Assembly: GCA_009760855.2 (NCBI GenBank)
Contig: WPIO01000134.1
Span: forward strand, 504,501-568,500
Direction of reading: 5' to 3'
Source: Cristatella mucedo
Taxonomy: Eukaryota; Bryozoa; Phylactolaemata; Cristatellidae
Length of the DNA stretch: 64,000 bases
The notes under the pieces are model-generated. The model worked only from the letters and a program-made list of their open reading frames with translations, was not told the origin of the DNA and did no database searches. Of the stretch, positions 1-46,868 are shown one piece after another; the stretch's first letter is position 1, and every line of letters begins with the position of its first letter. The translations under genes were made by a program, and so were the position numbers.

Positions 1-174
1 GCCACTAACCATATTTGAATTCTGACCATGTGCATGTCACCTCTAACAATATATGCTTTTGTCATTGAGCATGCTACGACTAACCATTCAACCATGCTTC
101 CTTCGCAGTGTATATAAAGTGCCTAGAAAGAGATTAAGTTCTCTAAGGCACTATACAAGTGTATTATTATTATG
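1..174 (+). mobile_element. LINE family A (CR1/L2-like) 3' tail
   Basis: Shares the 3' untranslated block of the 6450-6844 copy: CACTAACCA repeats, CATGTGCATGTCACC, then the terminal hairpin (AAAGTGCC...GGCACT) and an (ATT)n tail. Cut by the window edge. Confidence 0.85.
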
Positions 175-639
175 CTACTATTGCTAGGAGCTGTCTTGCC
201 GACCAGAAAGTCTGATGCCTAGCAATGAAGTTATCTTTGATTCGATGACTTCCTATGGTCACCGACGAGTGTGGCTATTAGAATATAACACTAGTAGAAA
301 TGCATCAAAATCGACAGATTTAACCCTGGGTTACCCACCATTTTAAAAAATCACTTCGCATTTTTAGAAATTGGTATAGATTATAATATGAGCACATTTA
401 TCCTCAAGAATTGTGTGGAACCCGCCTCCCGGGATACTCTCATAGCTGTTTAGTTTCACCTTCGGTCCCTATGGGCAGTAACTGGCTCGGTTAAATCATT
501 GCTAGTCTTGGAATGAACAAAGGCTGTGCGAGTTTTTAGGGTTAGTGTCAAGAAAATGCTTATAAAATTGGTCGGACAATCGAATATTTTTTATGGTACC
601 TTTCAAATAAAAAACGTGTTAGAAATAGGATCGTAACTT

Positions 640-870
640 CTGACGACTTCCACATAATAGAAAAAATGAATGTATAAACCATGTCTGACCCGGATATAAA
701 TCGTAGGTAACATATTGGCAATAACAAAATTTACCGATCTCTGCATCGTATGCGACACATTCCAACTTTTTGAGCCTTGGTAGATCGAGGTGTATGCATG
801 AAGCTTGTCGATGTGCATTCTTTTGACTTGTATACAGCTTCATTTTCAGTTTAGCTTGATGCCTTGTACT
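640..870. repeat. Unclassified interspersed repeat, copy 1
   Basis: Shares about 200 nt with 20945-21165: AAACCATGTCTGACCCGGAT, CCGATCTCTGCATCGTATGC, CTTTTTGAGCCTTGGTAGAT, CTTTTGACTTGTATACAGCTTC. No protein similarity and no terminal repeats recognised. Confidence 0.7.
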
Positions 871-1567
871 TCTTAGCTCGACTAATTATATATATATATA
901 TATATACATAAAGTATCTCCATCTGTATGACCTCAAAGCCTCGGTGGCTTAGTGTTTGTTACACAATGGGGTTTTCTGCAGCCCACTTTTGGCTATAGTG
1001 TGGTTTTCAATAGGCACTTGGTTGCCGTCAGCCTACAATGTATACACTGCAAACGAACGGTTAGAGCCACAGCAAAATTAGGATGACAGTTGAGCAAGTG
1101 TGTAGCACTAAAGTAGCACCAAATAGCGGCTAGAAAGAAGGTTCCAAGATTAGCAGCAGGAGACAATATACTTCATTGGGTAAGAATTATGTGGAAGTGG
1201 ACACTACTGCCTGTGACCTTCAGAGAAAAAGCGTTGTCATTTTTTAAACACGAGACTGATTGCTAATTGATTGCCCTAAGAAGGCCTTAAGGTGTGTTAA
1301 GGTTAAAATCGCTTTACTAATTCAGATAGGTATACTGGATCTGACGCATAGCTAGCCATTTAGGCCTGAAAGAGGATTGTGAGGCATCTCTTTGCTGTTT
1401 AACTAGGAGCCACCTTTCTTTGGCAAGGAGAAACACTCAGGGCATGACTGATTAGATTTCTTAGATTTAGGGATTAGTCAGACAATCCTTTTTTTTACTA
1501 ACAGTTGGAAATGATAATTTATGTCTGGGAATCAAGCCATAACAGAAAGGTAGTCTAACATAAAGAG

Positions 1568-1571
<4 letters not shown>

Positions 1572-1642
<71 letters not shown>
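1572..1642. repeat. (AG)n microsatellite
   Basis: About 35 uninterrupted AG units. Confidence 0.97.
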
Positions 1643-1644
<2 letters not shown>

Positions 1645-1810
1645 CAGTGGCAGAGCCAAGGGGGGTGGGCAATTGTCCCCCCCACCACCATGGGCAGAGG
1701 GAAGTACCCTGATCCTGGGGCAAATTTTCCCAGGCCTTGTGAGGGCAAGGGACCCGTGCCTTCCAGCCTGAACCCTTACCCCCAATCCGAAAGTCCTAGC
1801 TATGCCCCTG
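1645..1810. mobile_element. Short hAT-like MITE candidate
   Basis: Begins CAGTGGCAGAGCCAAGGGGG and ends with the inverse of CAGGGGCATAGCTAGGACTT, imperfect inverted repeats of the CAG-N-GGC-AGC kind. It starts immediately after the AG repeat. The flanking 8-mers agree only partly, so the target duplication is not proven. Confidence 0.5.
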
Positions 1811-3587
1811 GAAAGGCACAAAGCAAATATGATACTTATTTAGTAATATAGCTCCTAATTCTGTTGAGGGAGAAGTTATGATGGATGGTAGTTGAACTGG
1901 CCTTCTTTAATTAATTAGTCAACTGTCGTTTGATCATCGAAGACGTCATGTAGATGCTCTCATTGCTGTACCCACATTTAAAGTGCAAGTCCCTGATTGT
2001 GGCAGCACGTAAGGCGCAACTGTGAGTAGGAGTTCAGTTTATCATTGACTTGTTTAATAAGAATGTTGGCCGACATCTAGTGTCTAATGTCTTTTAGACT
2101 GGAGTGCATACCTTTAACTACCACAGCCGACTCGGAAGGTTTGGACGATAAGTGTAGCTGGGTGTCATTAACACAGCCGATATTTTCTGGGCCTGAATTA
2201 CTTTTCCGACATGCACTATGTAGACGACAAAATCCCCGTGGAACTTAACGTGTGATGGGCCTACCAGATAAGACTTGACCACCGAAAGGACTTGATCGAA
2301 CCGATACTATTCGAACTACGACAAGGTCTCACACGGCGTAAGCTCTTCAGAAGCATCTGGTTATCGAAGTTATTTTTAACATATACGTAACCACATATAA
2401 GCAGTTTCTTCTGGTTCTGGAGAGAGACGGGGGTCCTACTTCGCCTGAATCAGTATTTATCAATTTAATGCTGAGTTTGGGCCTCCTTATATTGTAAGGG
2501 GTTTGTTCTTCCAAAAGTAGTTCAGGAGAGTTTCTCTGGTGCAGCAACAGTAAAATTGGGCACAAGCATTGTGAGAACATGATATTAATAAACCATGATA
2601 AACGTGGTGGAAAGTCTTCTTGCTTTTACTTAAAGCATCTATACTATCAAGTAAGGCTTTGTGCCTTTTTACCTCTCAGTTCTTACGCCGATAGAACTGC
2701 TTATCTCGTGCCATGACCTCTGGCTGCCACACAGCAAAGCAAGCTCTCCCTGTGAAGTCACAGCCGATAAGGCTGCATGAACACAGGCTTTCAGGGGGAT
2801 TTTATTTTATCAGAGGTAAAGCTGGTTGTGTTAAATTTGTGGTTCAAACTGTCGACTAATAAGATTCAACGTACTTCAGTGGTTTATAGTAATTTAATCC
2901 GTTGCTCCACTTGCTCGAACTTGACCAATTTGCCATTTCCTTCCCAGTCCTTTCCCTGGTGGAATGACAAGGCAAAATTGCCGATCTTCAGCTGCCAACT
3001 CTTTGCTTTTTAAGTGGGCCTCTAGTTACTTGGCAACTTTGTTGAGAAACTTTCTTGGGAAACAAAGAAAGAAGACTGGGCGATACCGGTGTTTCAGAAT
3101 CGATCCTTTTCTTTCTTTTTGGATCTGTGGCTTTCAATTTGAATGGTTACAAAATGTGATTGATTACAACGATTACGAAAATTCATTAATTGAGCTTGGC
3201 GTTGAAATCTGACATTCTAATTGGGCTAATACTCTCTCTGCCAATGAATACAGAAAATCAGTTGGAATGTGATCTGTCTACGACGAACTGTTTGCTGGTA
3301 TTAAAGACACCTTGTCATCTGAAGAATGCGTGAGGAGTTCACGTTGAGCCTGAAGAGTATTTAATGAAGGGTATTTAATGGTTACAGCAGTCGGCAGAGT
3401 TATAAAAACACGGAGCTGTGCAATTTTGTCAATAAAGTAGTCATTGTAAATACTGCCTCGGCATGATCATTGGGTAGCTCATCGCCTCACAGTTAGCTGG
3501 CTGATGCTCAATCCATTTGTTACTCGTGCTTGCGTGTACAAGCTGATGTAGCATGTTGCTATTCCATATAATGTATTGGATTTTCAG

Positions 3588-37898
<34,311 letters not shown>

Positions 37899-38989
37899 GG
37901 GGGCTCAGGCCAGCATACTTCTCATGTGGCAAAATGCATGCCAGTGATAGATACCCTATCGATTTTGGATGGCATCGTTTGTGTGTAAATCTGGACGCAT
38001 GGGCCTCATTCGAAATCTTGGAAAGATTGCACAACAATGTTGTGGATGAGCACTAGTACAACTCTTAATACTGTTCAAATACTACTTACTTGTACCACTT
38101 ACGTTGCCTTGATGACCAATATTTCTGGGCCTCACGGCAGATTTATCTCTGGCGATTGGGAACTGTTTTGCTTACGGCACGTGTTCCCTGCCGATTTAGG
38201 TCTGTGACCTGTTGTGCAGACCTCTGTTTAATAGCTGGAAGTGGCACGCTTTTTGGCCACTGTCTCATAGGGAGCCAAGCTACGGCAGCCTTAGCTGCGT
38301 GCATAAGTGTTTTAAAGAGGGGTAGGTCTTTCTGGCTGACCACAAAAACATCTGTCATTCCATTCGTGCCTCTCCTGTCGTTACCCAGAGGCTGCTATTT
38401 TTTGCTAACTACCGTTTAATATCAAGTATTTACTAAGCAGTCACTGTTGCCCTACTTTGTGCCAGCAGCGCCAAGTGGCGTATTAATTTCGTCTCTGGCA
38501 GCTCCTGTCATCAGTTGTTCAGGTAATCATTGTCTGCATTACAGTATCGGCAAGGAAATGCATTTGTATACCACTCGCTGGTTTTCGTCTTTATAAAGTC
38601 CTTTCTTTTTTTTGTCATCGTCGTTATTTCTCCCTGTGCTCTTTATTGTTCTTGCTATTTTCTTCATAGGCATTTGGAGTTGTACTCAGCTTCACTTCCT
38701 GTGAATAGTCACGAGAAATGTAGTGAATGCAATAGCTTCAGAGGTGCCACTACAACTAACTGGCAAAATATGTAAACCTAGCTTCTCGTCTGCCTCGTGT
38801 GGTGTTCCTCTTGACGATGGGTGAATCCTCATTTCGAATTAGCAGCTTTTAAGTTCTGTAGATTTTATGCTTCAAGTGTCATTAACCAAACCTTTTTATT
38901 GTGTGACTTATAGACGTGTATGGTCAGTACTGAATATTTTCTTGTTCTGATAGATAGCACGGGACAGCATTGTTCCAGCACGATCAACC
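37899..38989. other. Downstream of PGAP1 stop, probable 3' UTR and intergenic
   Basis: No obvious AATAAA close to the stop. T-rich stretches at 38590-38680. No recognised gene. Confidence 0.35.
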
Positions 38990-39610
38990 TTAATAATAAT
39001 AATAATAATAATAATGCACTTGATAAAGCGTCCTCAGAGAACTCAATCTCTTCCTAGGCACTTTACATTTGCTGCCAAGGGAAACGCGATTGAATCGTGA
39101 GTAATATCATGCTTGATAAACAACATGGACAACGTGGTTAGGGATGACATGCACAGGGTAAGCATGCAAACGTGGTTAGTGACAGCATGCACAGTGTCAG
39201 CACGCATAAGCACATGAAGGACGAATTGCAGGGATCCACTAAATGCTGTCCTAAATAGGTGTGTTTTTAGTCCTTTTTAAATGTCAAGTCAGGGGATGTA
39301 GTGACGCAAGTCGGGAAGGAATTCTAGGCTTTGGGAGCATACGAACTCAATGCACGGTCTCCAAAGGATTTGAGGTTTGTACGAGTTAGTGGTAAACTTA
39401 AATTCCGAAAAGCGGGTGGTACGATGCTTGACCTGGTGGGGGGAGTAGATCTGAGAGATAGGCTGGAGCCAAAGAATGAAGTGACATAAAAGTGAGCGAC
39501 AAAACCTTGAAATCGATCCATTGCTTTACTGGTAGCCAGTGCAGGTCGGCGAGAAGTGGTGTGATGTGGCAACTTGAGCAGGCCCGTGAGTTTGTTTGGG
39601 CAGCTCGTAC
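38990..39610 (-). mobile_element. LINE family A 3' end
   Basis: (AAT)n at 38992-39014, inverse hairpin, 3' block and the ORF2 end on the minus strand (LHWLPVKQWIDFKVLSLTF, LHSLAPAYLSDLLPP). Well preserved and intergenic. Confidence 0.88.
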
Positions 39611-40384
39611 GTCGGCAACTTGTAAGCTAATGTACCTTGCATTAATCTCCCACATCTCCAGTCTTCGTAATCTGTTTTGGGGGAGATTTCAGAGCAATCA
39701 TATAATAATTCAATAATGGTTTCCATTAGTCTTCACAATTTTGTATGTTGCCATAGTTGATGAATGTTGGTGACCTCCAAGGTCGTAACATGTTCTTCTG
39801 CAAAATGTATGTACACCTGCATGCATATTTATGTTCTTGTGATATTATGATGGCTGTGTTAGCATTTGTTTATTGCTTGCCATCCTGCGTTTGGTTGTCG
39901 CTAGTCCATACACTTGCTATTGGATGTGTTGTTTATGGTAGGCTTGGTACTTTGACCTGTTATTGGTTGGTGTCTCCTTACATACAGGCTGTACATACTT
40001 GTTCCCACTTTCCCCTCATCAAAAAAACGTTATCATTGTCAGTTACCAATTTTAGACGACTAGGTGAGCATTCATGTCTTGCAGGCTTGCCCAAGTTATT
40101 TCCTGTTTGCTTGAGGCGCATAGGCGTTCGATGAGACCACATGGACTGTCTTCTTGGTGTGAGCTGTTTTATTAGAGCATCAATGAAGCAGCATTCATCC
40201 CAGCTTACCGTTGAGGGCTTACATTATCTTGGTTTGTGACCCTGCACCGGTGCCTGCTGCTGCTGCCGTTCCCAGCAAATTTTGACGTTGACCTGTCTGG
40301 CACCCAACTGGAATCTAAATTTAGGTTGAGCCCTCGTAAGCACTGCTGGAGCTATCCTATCTATGTCCCAGCAGAGTCTCGTTG

Positions 40385-41165
40385 TAATAAAAATAGAAAT
40401 AATAAAAATAGTAGATTGGATGGAACTCCGAAGAAATTAGGTCTCTGCCTAGGCACTTCACATAAGCTGAAAAGAACATATATATAAAGGTAGCTGATTC
40501 GACAGCCTCATTTATTTGTTGGCAGGAGCCTTTTTGGCTGCCACTTCCTGTTGCAGCACGCCTAAAGAATGTGCTGAACCCAAACCCACATACCTGTAAA
40601 TGAGCTTGGTATTGACAGTTACTTGCACAAATGCAGCAGGCCTTCTCATAAAGAAAAAATTAATGGAAGAAGCAATTGCTGTGAGCAACAAGTAGGTTTC
40701 TTTTAGCTTTGCTTTACTGGTCGAAAAGGGGGAAATAGTGTGATAGTCGATAGTGAGTTATAGACTTTGAAAGGATATGAAGTGAAGGCACAGTTTCAGA
40801 AGCATTTGAGTTTTGACAGAGGGTCAGCTAAACTACCAGAATCAAATGAGGGATGTCCAAGGGGAAGCATATGGAGTAAGTAGTTTAGGTAGGTAACCCT
40901 GGACAAGAAAATGAAGGAGCCTATGAGTGACCGAACCTTACAGTCAATGTGCTGTTTGATGGGGAGCCAGTGTAGATCGGTGACACGTGGTTAATGTAGC
41001 AGTTACGACAGATACACCTAGCAACCACGGTTTGCACCATCTGTAAGTATCTCATTGCACATGCAGAAAGTTGTGCATGGAAAGTGCTGTCAAACTGGTA
41101 TGTCATAAATGCATTGACTAACTAACGCTGCGATGTCAAATGCAGCTGTTAGATCAAGTTGGGCC
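40385..41165 (-). mobile_element. Old LINE family A-related copy
   Basis: Begins with AAAATAATAGA-like A/T tail and TAGGTCTCTGCCTAGGCACTT (hairpin remnant); minus-strand remnants AMRYLQMVQTVVARCICRN match the reverse-transcriptase C-terminal segment. Decayed. Confidence 0.65.
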
Positions 41166-41194
41166 AATGCAGTACCGTCGAAATCACCGTTGCT

Positions 41195-41395
41195 GCTTAT
41201 AATAATAATAATAATAATGCTCTTGATAAAGTGCCATGAGAGAACTAGAATCTCTTTCTAGGCGCGTTACATATGCTGCAAAGGGAAACGCGATTGAATG
41301 GTGAGTAATATCATGCTTCATAAACAACATGAATAACATGATTAGGGGTGACATGCACAGGGTCAGCATGCAAGTGTGGTTAGTGGAGTGTGTTT
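41195..41395 (-). mobile_element. LINE family A 3' tail
   Basis: (AAT)n at 41199-41218, inverse hairpin, then TAGGGGTGACATGCACAGGG and AGTGTGGTTAGTGG. It supplies the stop codon of the minus-strand ORF at 41380-41934. Confidence 0.85.
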
Positions 41396-41934
41396 AGTAT
41401 GGAGGAGAGCAGTTTCAGTGGAATGGCTTCACTTGAATTTTTCTGACGATCTTTATTTTCAATGAGTTGTATGTACTGTTTAGCACACGAGTCTTTTCGA
41501 GAATACTTGACAAAAACTGAAGAAAGGAAACTAGGCGGTAGTTTGACAGGAACTCTGAAATCCGATCCAGGGATTTTTAAGTATTGGTCAAACGAAAGCC
41601 GTTTAATTGAAAGAGTTTGGAGCAGTCCATTATCTAGAGAAGCATTACAAACCCAATTTGTGGATGGACTAAGTTCATCCACCAGCGAAGACAAAAGAGA
41701 GGGGATGGCATCGTATTTTGGAAACGAGTTCTTTTTACTAGACTTTGTTAAAGTAGCTACTTCGTTTAGAGAACCCTCCTCGGAGGATTTGCTAATGGAA
41801 GTCTCAGATTGCGACTCAACATTTTCTTTAGTCGATGGTTTTATGGAGCCACGAATCTGCAATTTTTCAACGAAGGCGTAAAGCGTATTAGCCGAACCAT
41901 TAATAATCAGTTGGACAGCAAGTGATTCACTGTC
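41380..41934 (-). CDS. Unrecognised ORF/exon truncated by LINE tail
   Basis: About 184 open codons on the minus strand, bounded upstream by a TGA and a possible acceptor (GAGACAG). The sequence is Ser/Lys-rich in the middle (ETSISKSSEEG, TLTKSSKKNS) and ends with a more ordered-looking part: IPSLLSSLVDEL, SDFRVPVKLPPSFLSSVFV. The stop codon falls inside an adjoining LINE 3' tail (from about 41395 down). A plus-strand ORF at 41462-41881 is its shadow. It may be a real exon of an unidentified minus-strand gene, or a dead gene fragment. Confidence 0.4.
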   Translation of the reverse strand, partial: DSESLAVQLIINGSANTLYAFVEKLQIRGSIKPSTKENVESQSETSISKSSEEGSLNEVATLTKSSKKNSFPKYDAIPSLLSSLVDELSPSTNWVCNASLDNGLLQTLSIKRLSFDQYLKIPGSDFRVPVKLPPSFLSSVFVKYSRKDSCAKQYIQLIENKDRQKNSSEAIPLKLLSSILNTLH

Positions 41935-42539
41935 TCAGGTCTGACTAGCACAACCACAATTTTCAAGTGAAAGAAGCTCTGGTTTTCCGTGGCCATGTTT
42001 GAACTGGAAAGTCGCTCGGCAAACGTTTACGCACCATCCGAGCCACTTCCTCCTAGCGGGGCGTGGCAAGCTTATCGCTCCGCATGTCTTCTCCAGTCCA
42101 GCTGCAAAATCATTCAATGCCCCACGGCGGCAGTGGGTAGCTGCTTCAAACCCGCTCAACATGTTTTTGTGGCTGGTACAAGTTCTAATCGATCAGGGCT
42201 ATCATTTTTTTGAGACGCTGTCGTTTGTTTGAGCGGCCTTGTATTGAGAGGCCACCACTTCTAATCTTTGTCGAGCCAAAAAATTGCTGCTCGATTATGG
42301 ATTTGATGGCTGAACCTTTAAGGCACACAGGCACCTTTGCATTTACGCTCAGTCCCTCCGCCGGCCGATAACTAAAGCCGTACCGCAAAACCGGCTGGCA
42401 CTTACCTTGAAATAAATAGATCTCAAGCTTCAGTTCCAACCACACGAATACTATGCAGCAGTTATAAAGAAAACTCAAGGAGCTCAGACTTCGTAGAAGC
42501 TGAAAGTATTTACGGTCAAAACTGCTCAATTTCTATGGA

Positions 42540-44100
42540 CTGCTCTGCTGCGAGCAGTGATTCTTCGGCTTGGGAGGGCCACGAGGAGGCCGACGGTGTC
42601 ATTGGGAACTATTATGTAAAAGGCACTCGGCGTCATGGTTTTTCGTATTTATCAAATGGACGAATTAGCATCGAGTGATTGGCTAATTCGTGATGTGCGT
42701 AGGCGGAAACCCATTTAACGATCGAATTTTTCAAGCGCGCTGGCGTGACTTCTTAGTCTTGACCTCCGCCTCGGAGCTTACGCTGGGAGGTAATCGCAAT
42801 GAGCGACAGGAATAATTATTAATTCGGAACGGCGACCTGCTGCATTGGATCCGACGGCAAGTTAAGCCTAGCACTAGTTACAAGAGGTAGGTAAAGCACC
42901 TTTCGGAGAACTCGTTCGGACAATATAGGAACGTGAGCGGCGAGCAGTCGCCGACTACTTTATGAGACGTAGCCCGAACGGTTAGGCTCCCGACCAGATG
43001 AAGTGCCCCGCCTCTGGGGGTGGGTTAGTGCTGTGGAGGAGGGGGCTCGAGGCGAGCGCTCCGGGAGCGGGATGGTTAAGCCGACTCCCAGCATTCCGCT
43101 TTTCCGCTGGACTTGTTTCGTTTCCGTGTCGACTGCCCGGGCGTGTGCGTCTTTCACCGCCCGGCTTCGACCAGAGACATATTATGACAGGTAATAGCTG
43201 AGACGCATTTTTCTGCGCAGCGTTGTCGTGAAGGCAAAGGTCTAGACTAGCGCCGCGCCTGACCGTACCGTGCTCCCACGGCAGCGGGAGGGACCGGTGC
43301 TGCGACCTGGCGACAGCGGGTCTCGCGCGTGCTGTGGTTCTGGTGTAGCGAACCGCAGCGTTACCGTATGGCCCAGCTCCGACTTGTTGTACGCCGACGA
43401 AAGTAAACCTGAGGCGGAGCGCTGCATTTGGCTGCGTGTAATTTTGAGCTCTAGTGAACACTCGGCGGCCTATTTGAGGTCTTACACTGACCGTGGAAGT
43501 CAATGTCGGGAGTCGGAAGACTTCGCTGCGGCGTACGAAAAGCTGGCTGCTACCAGCTAGCTAGCGCACGCGCGTTACGCGAAGTGGATGAGCTCTCACA
43601 CACAACTTGCATGAAGATTTATTTCAAAGGTCGAACAACTGGCAAGCTCGTGCGCTGTGGCGTAGCGGATAAACTTGCAAAGATCACGCGTACGCAGTGG
43701 GTGCGTTGCCGTGTTTGCTGGTGATCCAGTCGGCAGCTAAAAGTTGAGTTGGAAAGATAGACGCTAGCGCCCGTATAGGCGTACGGACAGGTTTGGGAAG
43801 TCCTAAGCCAAGGGTTACGCGAGGCTCTCGACCCTGACGACATGTAGGCAAGTGATCAGCCGCAACCTGTGCAGCGTCGGCATGCCCGGCACGGGGGGGG
43901 GGGTGCCCATAATACCTCCATGCAACACGCTTGGGTTTTTGGAGAACAGTTTGACCGCCGCTTGTTAATGGAACTTGCGTTGATGTAAAAACTCCATTCA
44001 CTGTGGTCAGTGCCCTAGCCTCACAGGACCTTAGCCTGCTACTCCGATTGCAGCCACGGAGCGACTCTTCCGTTGATGGCTGCAAAGATTGTGGTTGAGT
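42540..44100. other. GC-rich, CpG-containing patch without recognised gene
   Basis: Local GC and CpG density are well above the surroundings. Overlapping ORFs on both strands (for example minus 42982-43503) show no recognisable domain and read as composition artefacts. It could be a CpG-island-like promoter region, for instance for a minus-strand gene that includes the ORF at 41.4-41.9 kb, but no core promoter was identified. Confidence 0.35.
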
Positions 44101-44529
44101 CTGTGCCCTGAGTGTTAGTTCATTGACTGATCAGCAACCTTGGGTTTTTTCTCCTTCGTCTTTCTGGAAAAGGTCTGCAGTCAGCAGTGAAATCATTTGT
44201 GCTCGTGGCTGAAGCTGAGAGGGCATGGCAAGGTGGTTGTACACCAAAGTGCTCTCGCCCGGCATCTGAGCTCGATACGAGCAGGTTTTTGAGCGGACCG
44301 GCATTTGTGGTGTTGGTTTGCTGTCGAGTTTACGCTTGCACAGCATCTGCTCTGCCAAGAGAAGGGTATTTTTGTGTATTCCTCCCAATATTTAGGGAAT
44401 CTGTAGTCCATATGAGTGCAATTGTAAGCATGGACATCCATTGATGCAGTACACCAGGGTGCGGAAGGAGCACGTTTGTAGAGATTCACGCCATCTTATT
44501 TAAAGCCCGCTGCAAAGCGGTCACTGAAA

Positions 44530-44625
44530 GGACAACGGCTCAGATTTTGCTCTATTTCTAGAGCACTGGACCGGTGACCCGAAGGTTGAGGGGTTCTCTA
44601 GGCAAATTTTTTTCCAGCACTAATT
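44530..44625 (+). mobile_element. Possible tRNA-derived SINE fragment
   Basis: GGCTCAGATTTTGCTCTATT..GAGCACTGGACCGGTGACCC..GGTTGAGGGGTTCT has a tRNA-like arrangement with a weak B box. It is only loosely similar to the other copies. Confidence 0.3.
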
Positions 44626-44859
44626 CCCTCGGCAGATGGCCTTGGGTCGATCTGTATTTTGACATTACCACCTCTGGCAACCTCGTTCTGCAGTGGCTGC
44701 TTCCCGCTGCTTGTTGCAGCAGTTTGCTGTATGTATTTCTGTTGCTGCTTCACTGGGGAATTACCACGTCCATGATGAGGCTAGCTGCTCTGAACGTCGG
44801 TGTCTGTGCCACTGTCTGTATAAAACATACTCATATTCATGACTGAACAGGACAGACCA

Positions 44860-45660
44860 CTGTGCATACACCCGGTCAAAAATCGTCGAAGTATGGTCGA
44901 AGCTTCTGTGGCTGCCACTCCGTTCAAGAGGATTCTTTAAGTATGCCCGGCATACTAAAGTGGTGCTCAGCATGCGAAAAGTTTTATTGACAGCCTGCAA
45001 ACAAACGTCTTTTCTGCTGTAGCATTCCACAGAGCCTGAAGTTTACTTAAAAGGTTGGCTACTGACGTATGCCGAATACCGGCCTCAGTCGTGTATCGCT
45101 GTCGTCCCATAAGCGTGATAGGGGGTTCGCATCAGGCTACTGTCAGGCTTTGCCACCACATCAGGACACCAAAACTGTCAAAGAGTGCTTCTTTATTGAT
45201 CTGGCAGTATGCTTAGGGTCGATGCTCTGGTCTTGCTGCCGAATACAATGATTTCCCAATTGGAGTGTTTGCACTTCGCTATTGAACTTGCTTGACTCTT
45301 TAAGGTACATGTGGTGGTTCTTGCTAGCTTAGATCCTATTAGAGCTCCAACACTTCATTGCAAAGCAGGCCCAAAACCATCACCGGTATGCCACCAGTTT
45401 TTCAAAGTAGTTTGAAAGCAGTGTACGCCTGATTTCTCCTTGGCTAACTCTTATGCATTGCTTCCATTACCAAATGTCGTGAACTTACCAGTGTCACCAG
45501 TCCATAAAACAGAATTCCAGTCATCCTCTGTCCAGTGGGCATGGTTGTGGGCCCGCTCTCAACCATCTGCTTTATGACGGCTGTTGAGCAGAGGCTTGAT
45601 TTTAGCAACTAATCGGGATGCCACTCTTAGCAAGTCTCCTACTTACCATATCTTTATGAA
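44860..45660 (-). mobile_element. Tc1-like transposon relic
   Basis: Minus strand encodes HWTEDDWNSVLWTGD near 45500-45550 (Tc1: HWT...W..VLWTDES) and lower down a decayed PDANPLSRLWDDSDTRLRP segment (Tc1: SPDLNPIEHLWD.LDR..R) followed by MLQQKRR and FSMPGI remains (Tc1: LVESMPRR). Frameshifts and stops throughout. Confidence 0.78.
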
Positions 45661-46095
45661 TATTGAGTGCTGTAGGATCAGCAAATGGCAGAGGAAGGTT
45701 TTTAGGTTATACAATCTTAACGAGTTGTCACCCCGGCATTGGTCTTAGGCAGCCGACCACTTCGAGCTGTATGGGCCATCAAATCAGTCCCAATATTGGT
45801 AATATAGGGTGCAGGGAATTCACTAATCCCAAGCTTTCGCCCAATCTCAATTTAGCTGTGGCCATGGCGATGCAGTAATACCGGCATCACTTTAGCATAG
45901 ACATTACAGTGTTTCTCGAACAGCATTTTGTAGCTACCTGGAGCCGATCCGGAAGTATAGGTAGTGGGTGAACATAAATGTTATCCTTGCACATAGCACT
46001 GTACAGACATACGGTGCAGGTTGATGCTGTAAATTCTGGGAAACCCAGAAAGATTTTATTGCATTTAAAACTGGTGAATATGCCGGCTAAATAGT

Positions 46096-46775
46096 GTGAG
46101 GTTAGCCTTTTTTGGAAGTTATTGTAATTCCCTTTTGGCAGGGCTGCCAAAGAAAGCTATTATGCCACTACAGCGGACAATGAATATGGCTGCAAGGCTG
46201 GTCTTCAAGTCCCAGCGGTTTGAGCACGTGTCTCCTTTGCTGAAGGAGCTAGGATGGTTGCCGGTTGAGCAAAGGATACAGAGCAAAGTTCTTACGCTGA
46301 CCCACAAGGCCCGCCACGGCTTGGCTCCTTCATACCTAGCTGAGCTGCTGCATCAGTTTCAGCCTGTTCGCACCCTCAGGTCCTGTGTGGACAATAAATT
46401 AGTTGTCCCATTCCTCCGCTTAAAGACCGTTGGCGACTTGGCGACAGAAGCTTTAGCTCTGCAGGTCCTAGACTGTGGAACTCGCTTCCACAATTCTTAC
46501 GCAACGACATCTACTCTCCAACTGCCGACTATGGCACATCTTTTTCAGCGGTCCTGAACAGCTACTTCTATGCTACTCACTACCTCAACTGCTCTCCTAA
46601 CTCTGCTATGCTTCCCACTTTCTCTCTGTTGCGTGAGACGAAGTCTGTTGGCTACCGAATGCGTACCGAAAGCCGCTTAGGCTGTGAGTGCGCTATACAA
46701 AACTCTCCTGCGTAGCACCCACATGGTCTTTATGACTTTATGGAGTTACTGACGGAGATACATTACATTACATTA
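46096..46775 (+). mobile_element. LINE family B, 3' part of ORF2 with ACATT tail
   Basis: Open frame with [56 protein letters not shown], then a frameshift before the conserved RLWNSL-type C-terminus (PRLWNSL form in other copies). It is followed by a short 3' untranslated part and (ACATT)n at 46760-46775. This is the usual C-terminal domain of CR1/L2-like non-LTR elements. It is the longest copy of this family here. Confidence 0.85.
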
Positions 46776-46822
46776 TAAGTAGGACTACGGTAACACCGAA
46801 GAGGGTGCTTCTGCATAGCTCC

Positions 46823-46868
46823 TGGCTGGGCGATGTTTCCAGATCTCTTGGCTGGGCGATGTTTCCAA
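46823..46868. repeat. 19-bp direct repeat
   Basis: TGGCTGGGCGATGTTTCCA occurs twice, 26 bp apart start to start. Confidence 0.9.

Noticed and set aside
1467-1851. Ser-Leu and Arg-Glu repeat ORFs
   Set aside because: They are translations of the AG microsatellite. The same holds for ORFs at 10404-10722, 17706-17888, 21214-21622 and 51442-51782.
42982-43503. 173-codon minus ORF in GC-rich patch
   Set aside because: Overlaps long ORFs in other frames on both strands, no splice support and no recognisable motif.
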